A stretch of DNA of 64,000 nucleotides, taken from assembly GCA_009859145.1 (NCBI GenBank), contig VRVR01000010.1, positions 248,001 to 312,000 on the forward strand, read 5' to 3'. The DNA is from Andalucia godoyi (Eukaryota > Discoba > Jakobea > Jakobida > Andaluciidae). Shown here one piece after another: positions 29,433-39,081 of the stretch (position 1 is the first letter of the stretch; each line of letters begins with the position of its first letter). The position numbers were made by a program, and so were the translations under genes. The notes below the pieces were generated by a model. It searched no databases. It had not been told where the DNA came from and saw only the letters and a list, made by a program, of their open reading frames with translations.

Positions 29433-29475
29433 GAAGAAGAAGAAGAAGAAGAAGAAGAAGAAGAAGAAGAAGAAG
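29433..29475. repeat. (GAA)n trinucleotide repeat
   Basis: About 14 AAG/GAA units in intergenic DNA. Confidence 0.96.
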
Positions 29476-29568
29476 CCCCTGACATGGATGAACAAGAAGA
29501 AAAGATGGAAAGAAGATGGACGGACAAAAGAAAGAAATGCCAAAGAAAAAGGCGAAAAAACGCGGCTG

Positions 29569-29593
29569 ACCACTGACCACTGACCACTGACCA
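29569..29593. repeat. Short tandem TGACCAC repeat
   Basis: Tandem copies of TGACCAC/CTGACCA (7-nt unit) in the intergenic region. Confidence 0.85.
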
Positions 29594-29897
29594 CACTGAC
29601 ACAAAGCCAGTCAATGACCATGAAAGCAAAAAACGCAGGATTGAGGCAGCAGAATGCACATTTGATGCCAGCCCCAGCAAAGCCGACCCATAGCAGTCTG
29701 GGTTCTGTCGGCGGAGGTTTCTGCTGAGAGAGAGTGACAAGCGAGGAGTGTGACTAAGCAGACACTTGGAAACGATTTCTGACAGTTGCTTTCTTGCCTC
29801 TCCGCCTTTCAGCGTGCCAGTGATTCCAGCTCCAGTAAAGCGCAGCTATCCGTGACCAACACAGATCAAGGAGGAGATCGAGAGGAATTTGCGGTGA

Positions 29898-30875
29898 ATG
29901 ACGAATACCAGCAACTATCACTTTTCTGTACCGCTAATTGGTAAGATTTTTCTGACGGTCATTCTACTAGAGTGCTTTGTCGTTTGCGGGACCACGATTG
30001 CTGTTCTTGCGTCGACTCCTTCCCATGCGTCCACATATTATTGCATTCTTGTGCTTCTGACAATCATCTTTCTCGGATATTTTGGCATTGATGCGGTTGT
30101 TCAAGAGAATTCGTACCAGCTTGTCGCCTTCTTGCTGACCACCGTGCTTCTGACGTCCCGAGTCGTGTACAGTTACGTGTTTGCACGGTCGGATTCCAAC
30201 AACAAGAACCTGACGGAAGTAGACCAGTCCTTGGTGTTTGCAGCGATGATCGTTGCATGTGTCTGCCAAGTCCTCTACATTCCAATTGGATACAAAGTCT
30301 ACCAGTCATTTGGGTGGAAAACGTTCAAAAGAGTCGGCGCGTCGTCCGGAATCATTTCCATGTTCAAAGCATACCAGATCTTCCTTTCCATCATCAAAGT
30401 GGACATTCAGTTCTGCATTGTTGTTACCCTGATGGCTGGTTTTTTCCTTGATTATCACTGGGCATTCGGGGTTATCGTTTCCGGATTGTTCGTAACTCTC
30501 GTATTTTCGTACGTTGTCATTGACTTTGGCATCAAGCAAGAACGCAGCGGAATCGTATTGGCATATCTGCTGTTCTCTTTATTTGCTCCTGCGTACATTG
30601 TGTACAAGCTCATCATGATCTATGAGGATGAAGATCTCATCAAGAATGTTGACAATGGCGACTCGAAAGACACGACTAGGTATCTGCTAACGATCAGTGC
30701 TGTTTGTGCCTTGATTTGTCGTATTGGATGCATGTCGACTTGCATTTTCTGCTACACAAACTTTGGCAAGTCGCTGAAAGAGATCGTCTTTGATAAGGAA
30801 CATTCGCTCATTGAAAAGCTGATTCACCATTCTCCAGAGCATAGCGCTTTACAACCTCAAGGTTCCACGATTTGA
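29898..30875 (+). CDS. Eight-TM membrane protein, unknown family
   Basis: A 325-residue polytopic protein with about eight hydrophobic segments, near residues 13-38, 46-65, 72-95, 109-135, 170-190, 190-212, 222-243 and 263-288. The motif FKAYQIFLSIIKVDIQFC joins TM4 and TM5, and the late YTNFGKSLKEIV follows the last helix. It resembles uncharacterised membrane proteins shared by fungi, oomycetes and other protists (DUF7789-like, tentative). No transporter or receptor signature is visible. The ATG at 29898 follows a strong acceptor-like tract about 85 nt upstream. Confidence 0.85.
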   Translation: MTNTSNYHFSVPLIGKIFLTVILLECFVVCGTTIAVLASTPSHASTYYCILVLLTIIFLGYFGIDAVVQENSYQLVAFLLTTVLLTSRVVYSYVFARSDSNNKNLTEVDQSLVFAAMIVACVCQVLYIPIGYKVYQSFGWKTFKRVGASSGIISMFKAYQIFLSIIKVDIQFCIVVTLMAGFFLDYHWAFGVIVSGLFVTLVFSYVVIDFGIKQERSGIVLAYLLFSLFAPAYIVYKLIMIYEDEDLIKNVDNGDSKDTTRYLLTISAVCALICRIGCMSTCIFCYTNFGKSLKEIVFDKEHSLIEKLIHHSPEHSALQPQGSTI

Positions 30876-31233
30876 AGAAGAAGGGGGGAGGAAGCCTCGT
30901 TCGGGCTTTCCTGGGTTCGCTTCTTTTTTTATTATTATTTTGTAGCAGACTAACTAGTCTTTTTTAGATTAGTGTCTCCTCATGTTTTGCATGTCGTTGC
31001 GACTTGTAAGTATCTGGTGTTTCCTGCTGCCTGTGAGGAACTGCAGAGTGCCCATACTCCTTCGAGTGTCGTCCAGAATGCCGGAGATCCCATTCAGTGA
31101 GCATCCTGTGTGTTTCTCTTATCATGATTTATGTAATCAAAATAAAATAATAGAGCTGGTTTTTCTCCTTGTTTGCTGCTGCTGCTGCTGCTGTTGTTGT
31201 TGTTGAAAGTACATAACGCACCGTCCAGTGTCG
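30876..31233. other. Convergent intergenic region
   Basis: The 3' flanks of two convergent genes. A CTG/TTG repeat lies at about 31175-31205. No gene seen. Confidence 0.5.
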
Positions 31234-33405
31234 TCATTTTCGGACCACCACAAGTTTCGAAAGCGACTTTTTCGATGTTAGAGAAGAGGAGGACTTTTTC
31301 GCAAGCAGTGGCTTGGCAGGACTTCTTTTCATGTCTTTTGCGCTTGCACTTCTCTCGGGAGTAGGGGTCTTTTTCTTCTTCAGAAGCTTGGATGGCGAAC
31401 TCATGATTCTCTCAGATACAGTCCGTGTCAAGCGCATACCGAGGTCGTCGCAATAGTCATCCCACTCTTTCAGAACCATTCGTTCAATGTTGTTTTCCGA
31501 CGCGGGTGACTGTGCAGTGAAAGGCTTCGGAGGTAGAACGGCGGACACGTCCAGGACGGCAGCAGCTGGTGATCTTGATCGAACAGGTGTGATATCTCGG
31601 GACGACGGTCGTGAAGGAATCTTGCTCGTCGACACCGCGGAACCAGAAGATCTCGGCCGCAGAGACGTCGGCGAACTGCAGTGCACCTGCGGGCCAGGCT
31701 GTCCAGCGACGGGCGGCAGTGCATTCGTTAGCGAATCGATAACCTTTTGAGCCTGCTTTTCAGCAGCGCGTCCAAGAACATCCTTCATTCTCTTTGTCCA
31801 TTTAAAAGCATTCTTCCACCGCTCGAAAGCAACGATCTTGACGTGACGGATGTGATCTCGTTCCAACATGGCAATCCGCCTCTTTCGCAGCCGGGATGCT
31901 CTCCTCCAACGCAAAAACAGCTGCGAAACATGTTTCTTGTCAGCTGTTCTCCAAAACTGTTTGATGTTCTCAGTGTCCTCTTCTTTTTGCATTGCAATCC
32001 CTATTCTCAAGAAGTTGAATCCTTTGCGTTCAATGCGGAGCCTATCCATGCGAACCGCACTGGATGCCATCGTCCATGTACGCAACGCGACAGAGAGGAT
32101 GCTGCGCATTCGCCGAGCATAGAACCTCTTCACAGAAGTCTGTGTTTCCGCAGAAAACTTTCTCTTTGCTCGAATTCCTACTAGTTCTGCTGCATACTTG
32201 GATCGCGCCACCGTCAGCGCATCCTCGAAAGCCACTGTTGTTGCAGCCTTTCGTTGCGGAGCAGAAGCACCCGCCACCAACAACTTTTTGAGACCATTGT
32301 TTTCAGCGACTACTGAAGACAGAACCTGCGACTTTTCTCGAAGAAGAGTTCCCAGCCCAGCATCCACCACACCCGATTGGCGAGCGAGCCGCAGAAACAC
32401 CCGAGAACTCTCCCACTTACGAACGTAATCTGAAAGAACAAGCTCAATGCGCTTGCCGTATTCCGTGATTTCAAGAAAAACTTCCCGGATGGCGTCTGAT
32501 CGTATCGAAGCTCGCGACTCGGCCGTTGCTGCCGAGAACGACGATTCAAGAGTCTTGTGAAGAACGGCGAAGGCAGGGAAAAAGAAGTGCGCAGAGGGGT
32601 GCTTGGCCGAGAAGTCCGCGTCGGAGCCCTTGAACTCGTCAAAGAAGAATACGGAATTTGGAAACGAGTCAATGACGGATGTCAGCTCTTTTGGATTCAG
32701 AGCACAGTCTCGCTTCGATTCAAAGTACTGTATGGACGTACGGAGATGGGACAGTGGCAACTGTGCAAGAAACGGAAACACATGCTCGACGCTCACAATT
32801 GACCCATCCGCTGCAACACCGCTGGTCGGAATACGTGATGATTTTCGAATGTGACTGACCAGCGCATCGGGGACTTCACACACGACTCCCCTTGCGAGCA
32901 TTTCATGATGCAGATCAGCGGTCCTGAGCAAGTGTTTGAGCATCCACACGTCCCATTTCCTCCTAAACAAGAAGGGCAGCACACACCCCGAGACGATCTT
33001 GTCGTGTTGCGAATCGCATCTTTCCTGCTCCGTAACGCCCTTGTTGTCGAGCATTTTAAGATTTGGAAGCAGAATAATGACCGATTGCCGATAATCAGGA
33101 ACGACATCAACTGGATTTCCTTCCAGCGTAAGCGTCTCGACCGACTCCGGAATATGCCGCAGCTCATCAAGAGACAGGATTCGGTTATTTGCCAAAGACA
33201 GCTTATTCAGAAACCGGAATTGCCGCAGTCCATCCAAATGCACAATCTCATTCGACGCTAGCAACAGCGTCCGAACAGTCGATTTCCATAATTGCGGAAC
33301 CGACCCAATCGATCGAATCCTGCTGAATGGCAAAGACACGCGCTCTTCAGCCGTCGGCCGCTTGTTGCTACTACTACTGCTCAGCAACTCCCCCAAGTCA
33401 CTCAT
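31234..33405 (-). CDS. Leucine-rich-repeat protein with C-terminal W-repeats
   Basis: A 723-residue protein. Residues about 25-130 form a short LRR block of SDS22/LRRcap type (VRTLLLASNEIVHLDGL, LNKLSLANNRILSLDELR, VETLTLEGNPV, then LLPNLKMLDNKGV). A middle region of unknown type follows. Residues about 430-570 contain Sfi1-like helices (VALRTWTMASS, IKQFWRTADKK, LFLRWRRASRLRKRR, VAFERWKNAFK). The C-terminus is Ser/Lys-rich and basic. LRR plus such repeats is typical of centriolar and basal-body proteins, so a cytoskeletal role is inferred. The ATG at 33405 lies directly next to a minisatellite in the leader. Confidence 0.83.
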   Translation of the reverse strand: MSDLGELLSSSSSNKRPTAEERVSLPFSRIRSIGSVPQLWKSTVRTLLLASNEIVHLDGLRQFRFLNKLSLANNRILSLDELRHIPESVETLTLEGNPVDVVPDYRQSVIILLPNLKMLDNKGVTEQERCDSQHDKIVSGCVLPFLFRRKWDVWMLKHLLRTADLHHEMLARGVVCEVPDALVSHIRKSSRIPTSGVAADGSIVSVEHVFPFLAQLPLSHLRTSIQYFESKRDCALNPKELTSVIDSFPNSVFFFDEFKGSDADFSAKHPSAHFFFPAFAVLHKTLESSFSAATAESRASIRSDAIREVFLEITEYGKRIELVLSDYVRKWESSRVFLRLARQSGVVDAGLGTLLREKSQVLSSVVAENNGLKKLLVAGASAPQRKAATTVAFEDALTVARSKYAAELVGIRAKRKFSAETQTSVKRFYARRMRSILSVALRTWTMASSAVRMDRLRIERKGFNFLRIGIAMQKEEDTENIKQFWRTADKKHVSQLFLRWRRASRLRKRRIAMLERDHIRHVKIVAFERWKNAFKWTKRMKDVLGRAAEKQAQKVIDSLTNALPPVAGQPGPQVHCSSPTSLRPRSSGSAVSTSKIPSRPSSRDITPVRSRSPAAAVLDVSAVLPPKPFTAQSPASENNIERMVLKEWDDYCDDLGMRLTRTVSERIMSSPSKLLKKKKTPTPERSASAKDMKRSPAKPLLAKKSSSSLTSKKSLSKLVVVRK

Positions 33406-33923
33406 CCTCGTCCGTCCGTCCGTTCGTTTGTTCGTTTGTTCGTCCGTTCGTTTGTTCGTTTGTTCGTTTGTTCGTCCGTTCGTTTGTTCGTTTGTTCGTT
33501 TGTTCGTCCGTTCGTTTGTTCGTTTGTTCGTTTGTTCTTACTAGTTGCTACCCACCCAGAGCATCTGTATTCTCGCTTGTCAGTCATTGTGGTCGCAGCT
33601 GTCGTGGTTCTCCTCCTTTCGCGGGAGGGGAATGACTCAACTCAACGGTCGCTTGAGGCGCGTACTTTCAAAAAAATCCCCGACCCGCTCACAAGTCTCA
33701 AGTCTCAACCGGCTTTCACGCAAGCCGCCCGAGTCGCGCATTGATGAACGAGGATTGGGTGATTTAATGATTTTGTCAAAAAGGAAATCGATTGATCATC
33801 ACTACAGTCAGATTCGTTTTTTTCTTTCTTGTCAGTGTGTGTGTGTTTCTTCTTGGTGTATGCGTGTGATTGTGGTAGAGAAGAGAAGAGAGGCCAGGGA
33901 AAAGAAAAGAGGGGGGGGGAAAA
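33406..33923. other. Divergent intergenic region with minisatellite
   Basis: The left part, 33410-33538, is a GTTCGTTT/GTCC-type minisatellite abutting the LRR gene start. The right part contains TTTTTTTCTTTCTTGTCAG near 33832, then a GT-rich patch, and a G9 run just before the START-domain ATG. Confidence 0.6.
33410..33538. repeat. GTTCGTTT minisatellite
   Basis: About 130 nt built of GTTCGTTT units, punctuated by GTCC at intervals of about 28-36 nt, giving a higher-order repeat. It starts 4 nt upstream of the LRR gene's start codon, so it is probably transcribed in its leader. Confidence 0.95.
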
Positions 33924-35030
33924 ATGAGTGCTGCGTTGGATGAAATTACGAACGTTTACAACGATGAAAAGCTGTATTTGGCGGAACGGAAGCTTGATGA
34001 GTATGTAGCGACGTTGGATACTGAGAGTGCGTATGCAGTTGAGAATGAGCCTATTGTGGTTCAGATTAGAAAGGAGGCAAAGACGATGAGAGCAATGTTG
34101 GCTGAGCTGTTTGACTCGGATGGCTGGACGTTGCGCAAGGAAGACAAGACGTGCAGAGTGTATTATCGCCACGACGAAGCGACTCCAATTCACTCGATCA
34201 AAATGGAGGGAGAGATGGACTGTCACATTTTCAATGTTCTTGCTGTTGTGAATGAGCTTGATCTCTACAAGAACTGGGTTCCGTACATGAAGAGATCGTC
34301 GAGATGTGCTCAGAGTGGGCGGGCACGGCAGGTAGGAAACTTTGAAATTACGCTTCCATGGCCTGTCGCGAATCGAGAGGCTACAGTATATGGATTTGGG
34401 GCCGATTTGCTGGATGAAGCCGGGTACGTCGCAGTGCATTGTGAATCCATGCTGTCTCTTGACGGACTGGTGGTGTCTGCAGGGTACGAAGAGGACTCGC
34501 GTGATCTGCTGGAAGCGGGAAAGCTTCCGGATATCAAGAAGGGCAATGTGGCCGCCATTGTTCATCTTGGGGGAATGGTCCTCCAGCCCCTAAGCGAGTC
34601 GCGAACAATGTTTCGAATCGTTGTCAACACGGATCCGCAGCTTGCGCTTGTCCCGTACTGGCTCATCAATTTCGTCACTCGTAACTTTGCACATTGGATA
34701 TTCCACAAGATGCGGAAAACAGCGCTGCACATTGAAGGCACAGAATATGAAAAGAGGATCAATACCAACGAGAAACTGTACGGCTTTCTGAGGAACCGAC
34801 TGGACGAATTCTTCAAGAAGGCGGCGGTGGAAAACTGGCATCAACAGGACCGGAACGAAGAGCATGACAGCACCCAAATAACACCGGAAACTGAAGCAGC
34901 AGCAGAAGACGAAGAGGACTGTGAGTACGCAGATGCACTCGAAGAAGAACCGGTGATTGGCAACGAACCGGATATTGGCAACGAACCAGTAGCTATTGGA
35001 GAAGCACGTACTGACGGTGTGCCGATTTGA
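33924..35030 (+). CDS. START-domain lipid-binding protein
   Basis: A 368-residue protein with one START (StAR-related lipid transfer) domain at about residues 65-285. Landmarks are DGWTLRKEDKTCRVYYRH, IKMEGEMDCHIFNVLAVVNE, LYKNWVPYMKRS, FEITLPWPVANRE and SRTMFRIVVNTDPQLALVPYWLINFVTR. It resembles animal and protist StarD-like or PCTP-like proteins and should bind a lipid in a hydrophobic cavity; the ligand is not predictable here. There is no transmembrane anchor or PH domain. The C-terminal 70 residues are very acidic, with a short repeat (IGNEPDIGNEPVAIG). The start is the ATG at 33924. Confidence 0.9.
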   Translation: MSAALDEITNVYNDEKLYLAERKLDEYVATLDTESAYAVENEPIVVQIRKEAKTMRAMLAELFDSDGWTLRKEDKTCRVYYRHDEATPIHSIKMEGEMDCHIFNVLAVVNELDLYKNWVPYMKRSSRCAQSGRARQVGNFEITLPWPVANREATVYGFGADLLDEAGYVAVHCESMLSLDGLVVSAGYEEDSRDLLEAGKLPDIKKGNVAAIVHLGGMVLQPLSESRTMFRIVVNTDPQLALVPYWLINFVTRNFAHWIFHKMRKTALHIEGTEYEKRINTNEKLYGFLRNRLDEFFKKAAVENWHQQDRNEEHDSTQITPETEAAAEDEEDCEYADALEEEPVIGNEPDIGNEPVAIGEARTDGVPI

Positions 35031-35250
35031 TCTTGCAGATCACGTCAGAGAAGAAGAGCGTTGCTTGCTTGGGGAATCGAAACAACTCGAAGAAGCATCA
35101 TTCTCGAAGAAGACGGCGATCATCATCGTTGTTACGGGAAGCGAAACCATCTGTAGAGCACGCAATATGGTCTGTGCAGAGATGTTTGCCCCAGCAATCG
35201 GAAGTGATAATGAAGCGAGCGGCTGAATGAGCGGAATTGGTCATCCATGA

Positions 35251-36081
35251 CTAAGCTGGCGCTCGGGGACTTCTTGTGTCCGACAACAAGGGCCTTGTCC
35301 ACGCATTGGACTCTCCTTTCCGCTTAGGATGCCGCCATCTGTACAATGCACGAAGCAGAATGAAAACCGCCGCGGATAGAAACGTCGCTGAAGCAGCAAT
35401 ATAGATGGATTTGACACCAATCTTCACAGCACCCAACGCACCGAGTATTGCACCAGTGTAGAAACTCAGGATCAGCGGAATAAACACTTGCAGTTTCCAA
35501 ATATTCCGCAGATCCTTGTACCACAGCACATGACCCAAAATCGACCCCACATCCGCGACCATGCCTGTGATGTGCGTTGATCGGACGATTGCAGACGAGA
35601 ATGTGGTGAAAGACGAGTTTTGGACCGCGGCTGCGCAGGCAATGGCAAACTCGGAGATCCAAACAGAAGCCACGCTGTCAGAGTCTGAGTATTCGAGTAG
35701 CAGACCCGCCGCCATCAGCATCGCCGCTTCGAACATCAGAGCCACGCCGTACCGTCTTCGGACATGAAACGCTTGGTTTTTAATGATGATGCCACTCAAC
35801 AGAGAACCGCTGAAGAAGCCCGCAAGAGCATTGAACGGATGCCAAGAAAATCGCCCAAGAGTGATGGACGCTGCGGAGTTTGTCAAATTTCCTGTCATTG
35901 ACGTAAGCCCCTGGGAAAACTGAACGACAGAAAACCCATTCAGGTAGCCGCCAATGACCGACAAACACGATCCGATCACCACCAAAGATCGTATCGATTC
36001 GGGTCTACCCGAATCGCGGGGCACAGACATCCTCCGCTCTTGCAGAATCCCTTCATCTATGCTGAGGTGCAGAGGCTGCAT
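35251..36081 (-). CDS. DUF1275 (YoaK-type) membrane protein
   Basis: A 276-residue membrane protein of the DUF1275/YoaK family, common in bacteria and sporadic in fungi and protists; the function is unknown. About six hydrophobic segments are visible. The family core GGYLNGFSVVQFSQGLTSMTGNLTN lies near the N-terminus (landmarks GGYLNGFSV and SMTGNLTN). QNSSFTTFSSAIVRSTHITG and MVADVG form the second conserved block. The longer frame begins with TTG; the first ATG (MQPLHLSIDEG) is at 36081. The C-terminal tail is basic. Base composition resembles the neighbours, so if it was acquired from bacteria this was not recent. Confidence 0.9.
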   Translation of the reverse strand: MQPLHLSIDEGILQERRMSVPRDSGRPESIRSLVVIGSCLSVIGGYLNGFSVVQFSQGLTSMTGNLTNSAASITLGRFSWHPFNALAGFFSGSLLSGIIIKNQAFHVRRRYGVALMFEAAMLMAAGLLLEYSDSDSVASVWISEFAIACAAAVQNSSFTTFSSAIVRSTHITGMVADVGSILGHVLWYKDLRNIWKLQVFIPLILSFYTGAILGALGAVKIGVKSIYIAASATFLSAAVFILLRALYRWRHPKRKGESNAWTRPLLSDTRSPRAPA

Positions 36082-36575
36082 AGCGTTTGGAATGAAGCTC
36101 AAATGCAGAAAAAGAAACGGAAAAAGAAAAATTCAAAAATGGTAGTAAAAGGGGAAGGAAGAAAACAGAAACGCTCAGGCGTGCAGACGACATTTTTGTG
36201 TCCTACCACATGCGGATTCATCAGCACCACGCGGCCCAAAGACGGTAACAGCGCTTTCAGCTTGGCTCTCCTGACTTGCATTCCAACAGGGACTGTGCGG
36301 TCAGTAACAGAAAGATCGCGCGCGAGCCGTTCGAACTATGCATTCGGACGTCCCTTTTGGAACCGTTGTCTCTCGACGCCACATTAATTACATTAGATTT
36401 ATATATACATTAATAAAAACCCCGAGGATACAGTGCTGCTATGGAACAAGGTCTAAGGGATTTTGTATTCTACGACATTTGAATGCAATTATATATTTAG
36501 GAGACTCGCACACCATGTCCTCCTTCTTTGCAAGGACTGAAACATTGAAACATGAAAGGCAAGGAGGAAGAGGCA
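36082..36575. other. Intergenic region
   Basis: A-rich leader of the DUF1275 gene and 3' flank of the next gene. No further feature recognised. Confidence 0.5.
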
Positions 36576-37726
36576 CTATTCCTTTTCGTGGAGCTTGTCG
36601 CTCAGATCATGCCAGTAGACCGACGACTCTTCTCCGCCTGAGCCGCGAAACCCCTTTTTCCGTCGTCCGCCACGCATTCGCTGCACCATTGCAGTCATAT
36701 CATGAAACGCATAGTGATGCGTCTCTCGCTCTGATCTTGCGCGTCCTCGGTGCGGAGTCGGCACGCCCACTTGTTGCACGCTCGAGCCTGCAAACGACGA
36801 AGTCGAAGGACTTGACTTACCCGACAGCTGTGGCTCGATGTCCATGTTCCGTGGACTCGGCAGCAGTCTGTTGTTTGGCTGTCGATGCACAGACGCCGAC
36901 GCCGACGACGTCGGAGAAGACGGACTCGCATACATTAGGGGGCTGGAATATCGTTGTAATGGTGTAGGTGGAGTAACGTCAATCATAGGCAAGCCAGTCC
37001 GATCGCGGAATTCAGACGTCCTTGCAGGGAAGGTCTGCTGCTGCTGCTGTTGTTGTTGAAGGAGTGGATCGGCCACGGCACTAAACGGAAGAAAAGGGGC
37101 ATCACTGTGTCGACGCGGGCTACTTGGTTTCGCAAAGTTATGGTAGGCGGGGGCTGGGGTTCTAAAGGGAAATGCAATACCAGGAGGCACATGATGGGAG
37201 AGATAAGCAGCTGACGGGGGCAGATGCGAAGGAACGGACATGCTTCGATCGGTCCGAGAAAGAGGATTGTACGACAAAGATGATGACGACGACGGCCCGC
37301 CGTACTGGACGTTCGGCAGCGATCCCGAGTGGTGATATGAACGAAAAACAGTGCTGGAAGAGTTGGTGTAGTCTATGGAGCCTAATCGCGACGAGAGGGC
37401 AGTGGATGTGGAATCCGAAGGCGGGATCCCCGCGAAGCCGATCCGGGGGGACCTGTTATCGGGAGAGAACGGCACAAAGGGAGACAGAGGGAGCGGGACA
37501 CTTGCATTCGATGGGCACTGCAGAGACGCCAAGTACCTTTCGTCCGACAGCTTCCATTCATACTTGGAGGTGGGGACTTGCAGGCTTGAGGGAGCAGGAA
37601 GTATGAGAGATGGGTAGGCAGTGTGGACCGGAGCGAGAGCTGGATCGAGTGGTCGGTTCGCCTTGATCGCCATTTGCATGTCATTGCTGTTATCAGTACT
37701 GCTCCTTCTGCTACTCATACTACTAT

Positions 37727-37785
<59 letters not shown>

Positions 37786-37937
37786 TTGTTACTGCTACTG
37801 CTACTGTTACTGCTGTTAATATTGCAACCATTTGTGTTGGAGGCGACATCGCTGACGATGCGCTCTTCGTCGTCAACGCTATCTTGGCGAGACCTCTTTC
37901 TCGACTTGTACAAATCGGGATCCATATATTGATGCAT
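36576..37937 (-). CDS. Hypothetical Ser/Pro-rich protein, 453 aa
   Basis: Not recognised. The N-terminus (MHQYMDPDLYKSRKRSRQDS) contains a basic KSRKRSR patch that could be a nuclear localisation signal. A long poly-Ser run is encoded by AGT/AGC trinucleotides (plus-strand 37725-37800). The rest is rich in Ser, Pro and Tyr, with a Gln run encoded by CAG/CAA. A basic C-terminal segment ends it (MVQRMRGGRRKKGFRGSGGE). No globular domain is evident. The composition suggests a disordered regulatory or nucleic-acid-associated protein; that is inference. The start is ATG 37937 or 37925; upstream no ATG exists in frame. CGGCAG precedes the start by 5 nt. Confidence 0.7.
37725..37815. repeat. Trinucleotide repeat coding poly-Ser
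   Basis: Runs of ACT then GCT units, encoding Ser (AGT, AGC) on the minus strand within the hypothetical protein. Confidence 0.93.
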
Positions 37938-39081
37938 CTTCGCTGCCGACAGTGAACAAGAAAATGGATACAGGACGGGAAAATATTCTGGAAAAAATTT
38001 CGTTTGCCATCGAACCGAGTCAGAAAGAGAAGAAGCAGCTGTCCTTTTTGTTTTTGGACGGGGTTTTCCCCCTTCGTTTCCTGGTCGAGAATAGGGGGGG
38101 TTTCTATTCTTGTGCTCTTGCAGTCCCAGTTCCAATGGACTTCAGCCGGATGACACCTTAAACTTCCGGTTCCCGATGCCAGTTTCGGAAGGAAGCTGAC
38201 GACCGATGCGAGCGAACGTCAATGCGTATGCATGCAAAGTGTTTATGTCCAGTCGCATGCCTGTGCCAAATGCGGACGGCTCCAGCGAGATGCCTTTTTG
38301 TGCCAGGAAGCTTCCAGAACGGTCCCCTGCAATACTCTCCTTCGCGCTGAGCTCACCTCTCCACCTCACATACCTGCTTCAAGTCCCGGCGCTCTTCGCG
38401 TCCATGCAGAATGCGCGCTTATGTCCTCCTGTCGACCTTCATTTGGACGCTTTACTCAAGTCGGTACTTGCAGCCTTTTCTCTAAACATGGAGATGGGAA
38501 TGCGGATCTGATCAGACAGAGCCAAAATGTTGTATGGGTGGGGGGGAGTGGTCCGTTGTCACGTCACAATGTCGCACCGAAATCCGTTTGGTGCTGGCTT
38601 CCCCCGGTCGACCACCTTCCCCGAAACACTTTTCCACGTCTCCTTCGCTGCATTTTCGTCGTTGTTGGAAGAATTGCTTGCATTCAATCGGGGACTTCTT
38701 TTATTGTCTGCTGTGACTTGGGACTGACGAACCGTCCGCTTCGATTTTCCGTGGAGTACCATTCTTGGGATGGTGCTGATTTCTGTTCCCTGAGGGGCTC
38801 TTCATGCACAGAGCAGAGAAACCATTTCCGAAGAAACGCAAGACGTTTCGGGGAGGATCGAGTAACCAAAAAAAGAAAGAAAGAAAGCTGACGGAAAAAC
38901 AAGAAACACACAACGTGCGATACATGCATTGAGCTCCGGCGTGTCCGATTTCCGGAAAACCGAATGGTTCAAAAGGAGAGTTGGACAATCAGGGGGGTAA
39001 CTCCGCCCGGTAGAGGCAACAGGTACGCCGGGGACTGGCTTTGCTGCTTGCATGCCTGAATTGCCGGAAACATGATTCTGC
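37938..39081. other. Intergenic region, coding content unresolved
   Basis: Several overlapping frames exist on both strands, none with a recognisable domain: plus 38232-38891 (219 codons, with HACAKCGRLQRDAF) and minus 38142-38369. A minus-strand CAG|GTATGT near 38376 looks like a splice donor, so a small spliced gene on the minus strand is possible. I could not assemble one. Confidence 0.35.

Larger units (their letters stand above)
29031..29897. other. Intergenic region with GAA and TGACCAC repeats
   Basis: GAA trinucleotide repeat at 29433-29475 and a short tandem TGACCAC repeat near 29569-29593. A strong pyrimidine tract ending in TTTCAG near 29812 lies upstream of the ATG at 29898. No gene seen. 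Confidence 0.55.

Noticed and set aside
38232-38891. 219-codon frame with HACAKCGRLQRDAFLC, first thought to be another zinc-ribbon relic
   Set aside because: It lacks YTSK, DRD.N.ARN and the 3' terminal motif, so it is not assignable to the Fanzor-like family.
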